NCBI RefSeq assembly: GCF_000208745.1
Contig: NC_030853.1
Coordinates: 26,555,877 to 26,619,876, forward strand
Source of the DNA: Theobroma cacao
Lineage: Eukaryota > Streptophyta > Magnoliopsida > Malvales > Malvaceae
Direction: 5' to 3'
DNA length: 64,000 nt
The first letter of the stretch is position 1. Each line of letters begins with the position of its first letter. Under the pieces are notes generated by a model. It searched no databases. It worked only from the letters and a program-made list of their open reading frames with translations, and had not been told where the DNA came from. Below, one piece after another: positions 61,545-64,000 of this stretch. The position numbers and the translations under genes were made by a program.

Positions 61545-61925
61545 AGTGTTTGTTTGGCTTGATTTTTTTTCAGCTTATATATCTCTTAAAAGTAAAAGTC
61601 GGGTCAAACATAAATTTTGATAAACTCTTAAAAAAAAGTAACTTTTTTTTAAAGAATAAAATTTTTAAAAAATATCTCCAAGAATCTTCGATTCTTTTAA
61701 AAATATAAGAGAATTTTTATTTTATTTTTCAAAAATATTCTCATCAGTTAAAAATAATTACAATATTACCCTCTAAAAAAATACATTATATGATAATTTT
61801 AATAAAATTTATAATTTATAAAAAAAATTATCAAATAATTTTAACTTAATTTTAAAAGTTATTACTTTTCATAAGAGTTTTATAATAACTTTTAAGTTAT
61901 AAAAAAATCAAACCAAACAGGCTCT
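61545..61925. mobile_element. MITE with GTTTGTTTGG-type inverted ends
   Basis: The left end reads GTTTGTTTGGCTTGATTTTT. The reverse complement of the right end reads CCTGTTTGGTTTGATTTTTT. The two arms then continue with related A/T-rich CTTAAAAGT boxes. The element is about 380 bp, non-coding, and typical of plant hAT-like MITEs (family assignment by its ends only). Confidence 0.6.
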
Positions 61926-63671
61926 CAACATAATTGTGCATCTGGGTAAGATGCCTAACTTGTGATTATGTTTACTTTTCTTCCCTTTGGATCAGGTGAA
62001 TAATATAAAATAAAAAAGAATAATGTAAAATCAAGTATGAGAAAATATAAAAATAATTATACCTTAATTTGGTCAAGAATTTTAGTACAAACAATCCAAT
62101 AAAAAAAAAAACAAACAAACAAACTAGGAATTCATTCGGCTTGTGGAGCCTTCTGCCTAAGGAGTGGAGGGGTCACCCTCATACCTTAATTAAATCTTAT
62201 TTCTCAAGTCACCAAAGCCATCAGCCATGTAAAGAGAGAAGAAGCATGAAAATGACTCGATTTCTATTTAGTTAGCTTGAATGTAACCTTGCTTGCAAAT
62301 CTCTCATTCCCAACATTCTTTGGGAAGTTTATACTGTCGTTGAAATCTATAATAGTGTTGAATCAATGAGTCAATATTCTTTGCTTTGTATCGAGCAAAA
62401 CGAATGTGGAAACCAAAAATCACACCACCAAATGGAAGCTTCTAGAAGGATTATGCTTATTGTAAACTTGACATTGTATACAGTTTGTTTGCTTTTGACA
62501 AATGTACCATGCGTTCCGTGACAATGGTTTTTATATATCAATATATAAGAAAGAAACTGTCGAGGATTCATACATCAATACAAAGATGATAGTTCCAAGA
62601 TAGTCGTCATGCACCTTATCTCATTGATTTGATATTTCACATGCACGTGTCAAAAGAATAGCACAAAACCTTTGAAAACCCATAATAAAATATTTTATAA
62701 GAAAAAAAAAATTATACATCAGACTTTTGTTTTGAAAACTCTGGATCCTTTTAAATAGAGACAACTGCTACATTATATTACGTGCGGTTTGAGTTGTGTG
62801 TAATCATAGGTAAACCATATATCATCATTTTGAATTAGAATATCTTTATGCACTTTATTTTTTTTTTCAAAATTTATATATGTAAACAAAATAATACACT
62901 AAATATTTCAATTGTTTTTTTAATGAACGACATCGGATTTAAATTATATTAATGATATTCTTAAATCTCGATATTTCTATAAAATAAAATAAAACGTGTC
63001 ATATTTGAATATATAAGATTATGACTTATTTATTTTTAAATTTATTTTTGTAAAATGCATAGAATGAAAATTTTAAAAATGATTAAATGCACATCTTTGT
63101 AGCTAACTTTGCCATCGCGTTGGACAGATTACTGCACAAAGGTTCCTTCTCATTTTCTTTAAACAATAAACGAACATATAACATGAGAAGAAGGAAGGGA
63201 ACACCAATAAAAAGAAGCCATAGAATGGGGGTGGGCCAGGCCAGGAAGGTTCTCCAATGGGCCAATCCCTAGTTCAAAACTGTCCCAAAAAGTTCAACAA
63301 AACCGCGTGACTCTGAACCCCTGAATCCACAGCAACGCCTTAGATATTTCCACCTCCAACTCCCCCCTTACGACCAAATCCAAAATTCGCACTATTTCAA
63401 GGCAATTTCCCCTCTTTCTAAATTGTAACATAGGAATAAAAAAAATACTCTTAAATATATATACGTACAAACAAAATTATCGTCGTACATATATAAATAT
63501 AAATCCATTCACCGCAAATCCAGCATTTCTTCATTTTCCAATTTCCTTCTCCGATCCCATCGCCCCTCCCTCGCTCTCTCGTTGCTCTCTCTCTCTCTCT
63601 GTCTATTTTCATTATTTTATCCTTTCGTTTGGATTTTTGGTTGTGAAACTTTAGGGCTAGGGTTTTGAGAG
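61926..63671. other. Intergenic DNA and promoter of the VAMP72 gene
   Basis: No gene was recognised. The last 200 bp are C/T-rich with a CT run at about 63,585-63,600, typical of a plant 5-prime UTR or core promoter. Confidence 0.5.
63585..63600. repeat. (CT)n microsatellite in presumed 5-prime UTR
   Basis: A perfect CT run of about eight units, 70-85 nt upstream of the VAMP72 start codon. Y-patch-type CT repeats are common in plant core promoters and leaders. Confidence 0.85.
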
Positions 63672-63861
63672 ATGGGGCAACAGTCGCTGATCTACAGCTT
63701 CGTGGCGCGTGGTACGATGATCCTCGCCGAGTATACCGAGTTCACCGGTAATTTCACCAGCATCGCGGCTCAATGTCTCCAGAAGCTCCCTGCTTCCAAC
63801 AACAAGTTTACCTATAACTGCGATGGCCACACCTTCAATTACCTCGTTGAAAATGGATTCA
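63672..63861 (+). CDS. VAMP72-type R-SNARE, first exon only (window end)
   Basis: The start of a vesicle-associated membrane protein of the plant VAMP72 group (VAMP721/722/726-like), an R-SNARE for secretory and plasma-membrane fusion. The exon reads [20 protein letters not shown] and onward, then [19 protein letters not shown]. It covers the first part of the longin domain. The donor is GT at 63,862-63,863, after the first base of a split codon (phase 1). The frame beyond it reads into the intron. The remaining longin part, SNARE motif and tail anchor lie outside the window. The CDGHTF...VENGF wording fits VAMP721/722 best, but one exon cannot decide the paralogue. Confidence 0.93.
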
Positions 63862-64000
63862 GTAAGAATATATTTTCTTTCTCTTTCTAGATTTCTTGTT
63901 TTTTTTTTTTTGAAATTATTGGTTGCGATTTGCGATCTGGATCTTTGTGTTTTTTTGGTTGGTTGACTTTCTTTTTTATTGAATTGATCTGTGGATCTTC

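Noticed and set aside
1..64000. tRNA, rRNA or other structural RNA genes
   Set aside because: By eye I found no tRNA A-box/B-box pair with a foldable cloverleaf and no rRNA segments. A tRNAscan or Infernal search would be needed to exclude small ones.

Overview
This window is nuclear DNA from a eudicot plant. It is AT-rich, its genes are split by GT-AG introns, and their products are plant-specific: F-box/PP2 (phloem-lectin) proteins, a CSLD-type cellulose synthase-like protein, a peroxisomal-type acyl-activating enzyme and a VAMP72 SNARE. I cannot name the species from sequence alone.

Layout. Positions 1-3712 hold an intact F-box/PP2-B gene on the minus strand, preceded by two decayed fragments of the same family. 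Positions 3.7-15.9 kb are gene-poor. They contain a TIR-bounded element filled with a 27-bp minisatellite, a truncated ARF-GTPase retrocopy ending in poly(A), and a broken endogenous caulimovirid (pararetrovirus) copy at about 9.2-14.5 kb. An intronless acyl-activating enzyme gene lies at 15.9-17.6 kb (minus). A second TIR element with the same minisatellite motif lies at 19.6-21.2 kb.

Positions 22.9-41.3 kb form a cluster of F-box/PP2-B genes: four intact copies, one exon-3 pseudogene with a single nonsense codon, and one truncated exon-1 copy. The cluster is interrupted by a LINE (minus, about 26.7-32.0 kb) whose endonuclease part is missing. Two of the intact genes sit in the arms of a large, nearly perfect inverted repeat (about 34.83-37.49 kb and 38.66-41.36 kb).

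Positions 42.4-59.6 kb are conserved housekeeping or developmental sequence: an intact six-exon CSLD1-like gene (plus) and, tail to tail with it, a 23-exon CTF18 gene (minus). I could follow both in frame from start to stop codon. Two MITE-like elements lie at 59.8-60.9 kb and 61.5-61.9 kb. The first exon of a VAMP72-type SNARE begins at 63,672 and runs off the window.

The genes are not an operon and have no evident shared pathway. The main biological story is birth-and-death evolution of an F-box/lectin cluster (tandem copies, fragments, an inverted duplication and TE insertion) next to stable single-copy genes. The most unusual structures are the palindromic PP2-B pair, whose spacer carries a reshuffled copy of one gene's promoter, and the two TIR elements sharing a GTTACACGCCATGT-type minisatellite. 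All exon boundaries were read by eye from splice signals and frame; no alignment or transcript data were available.
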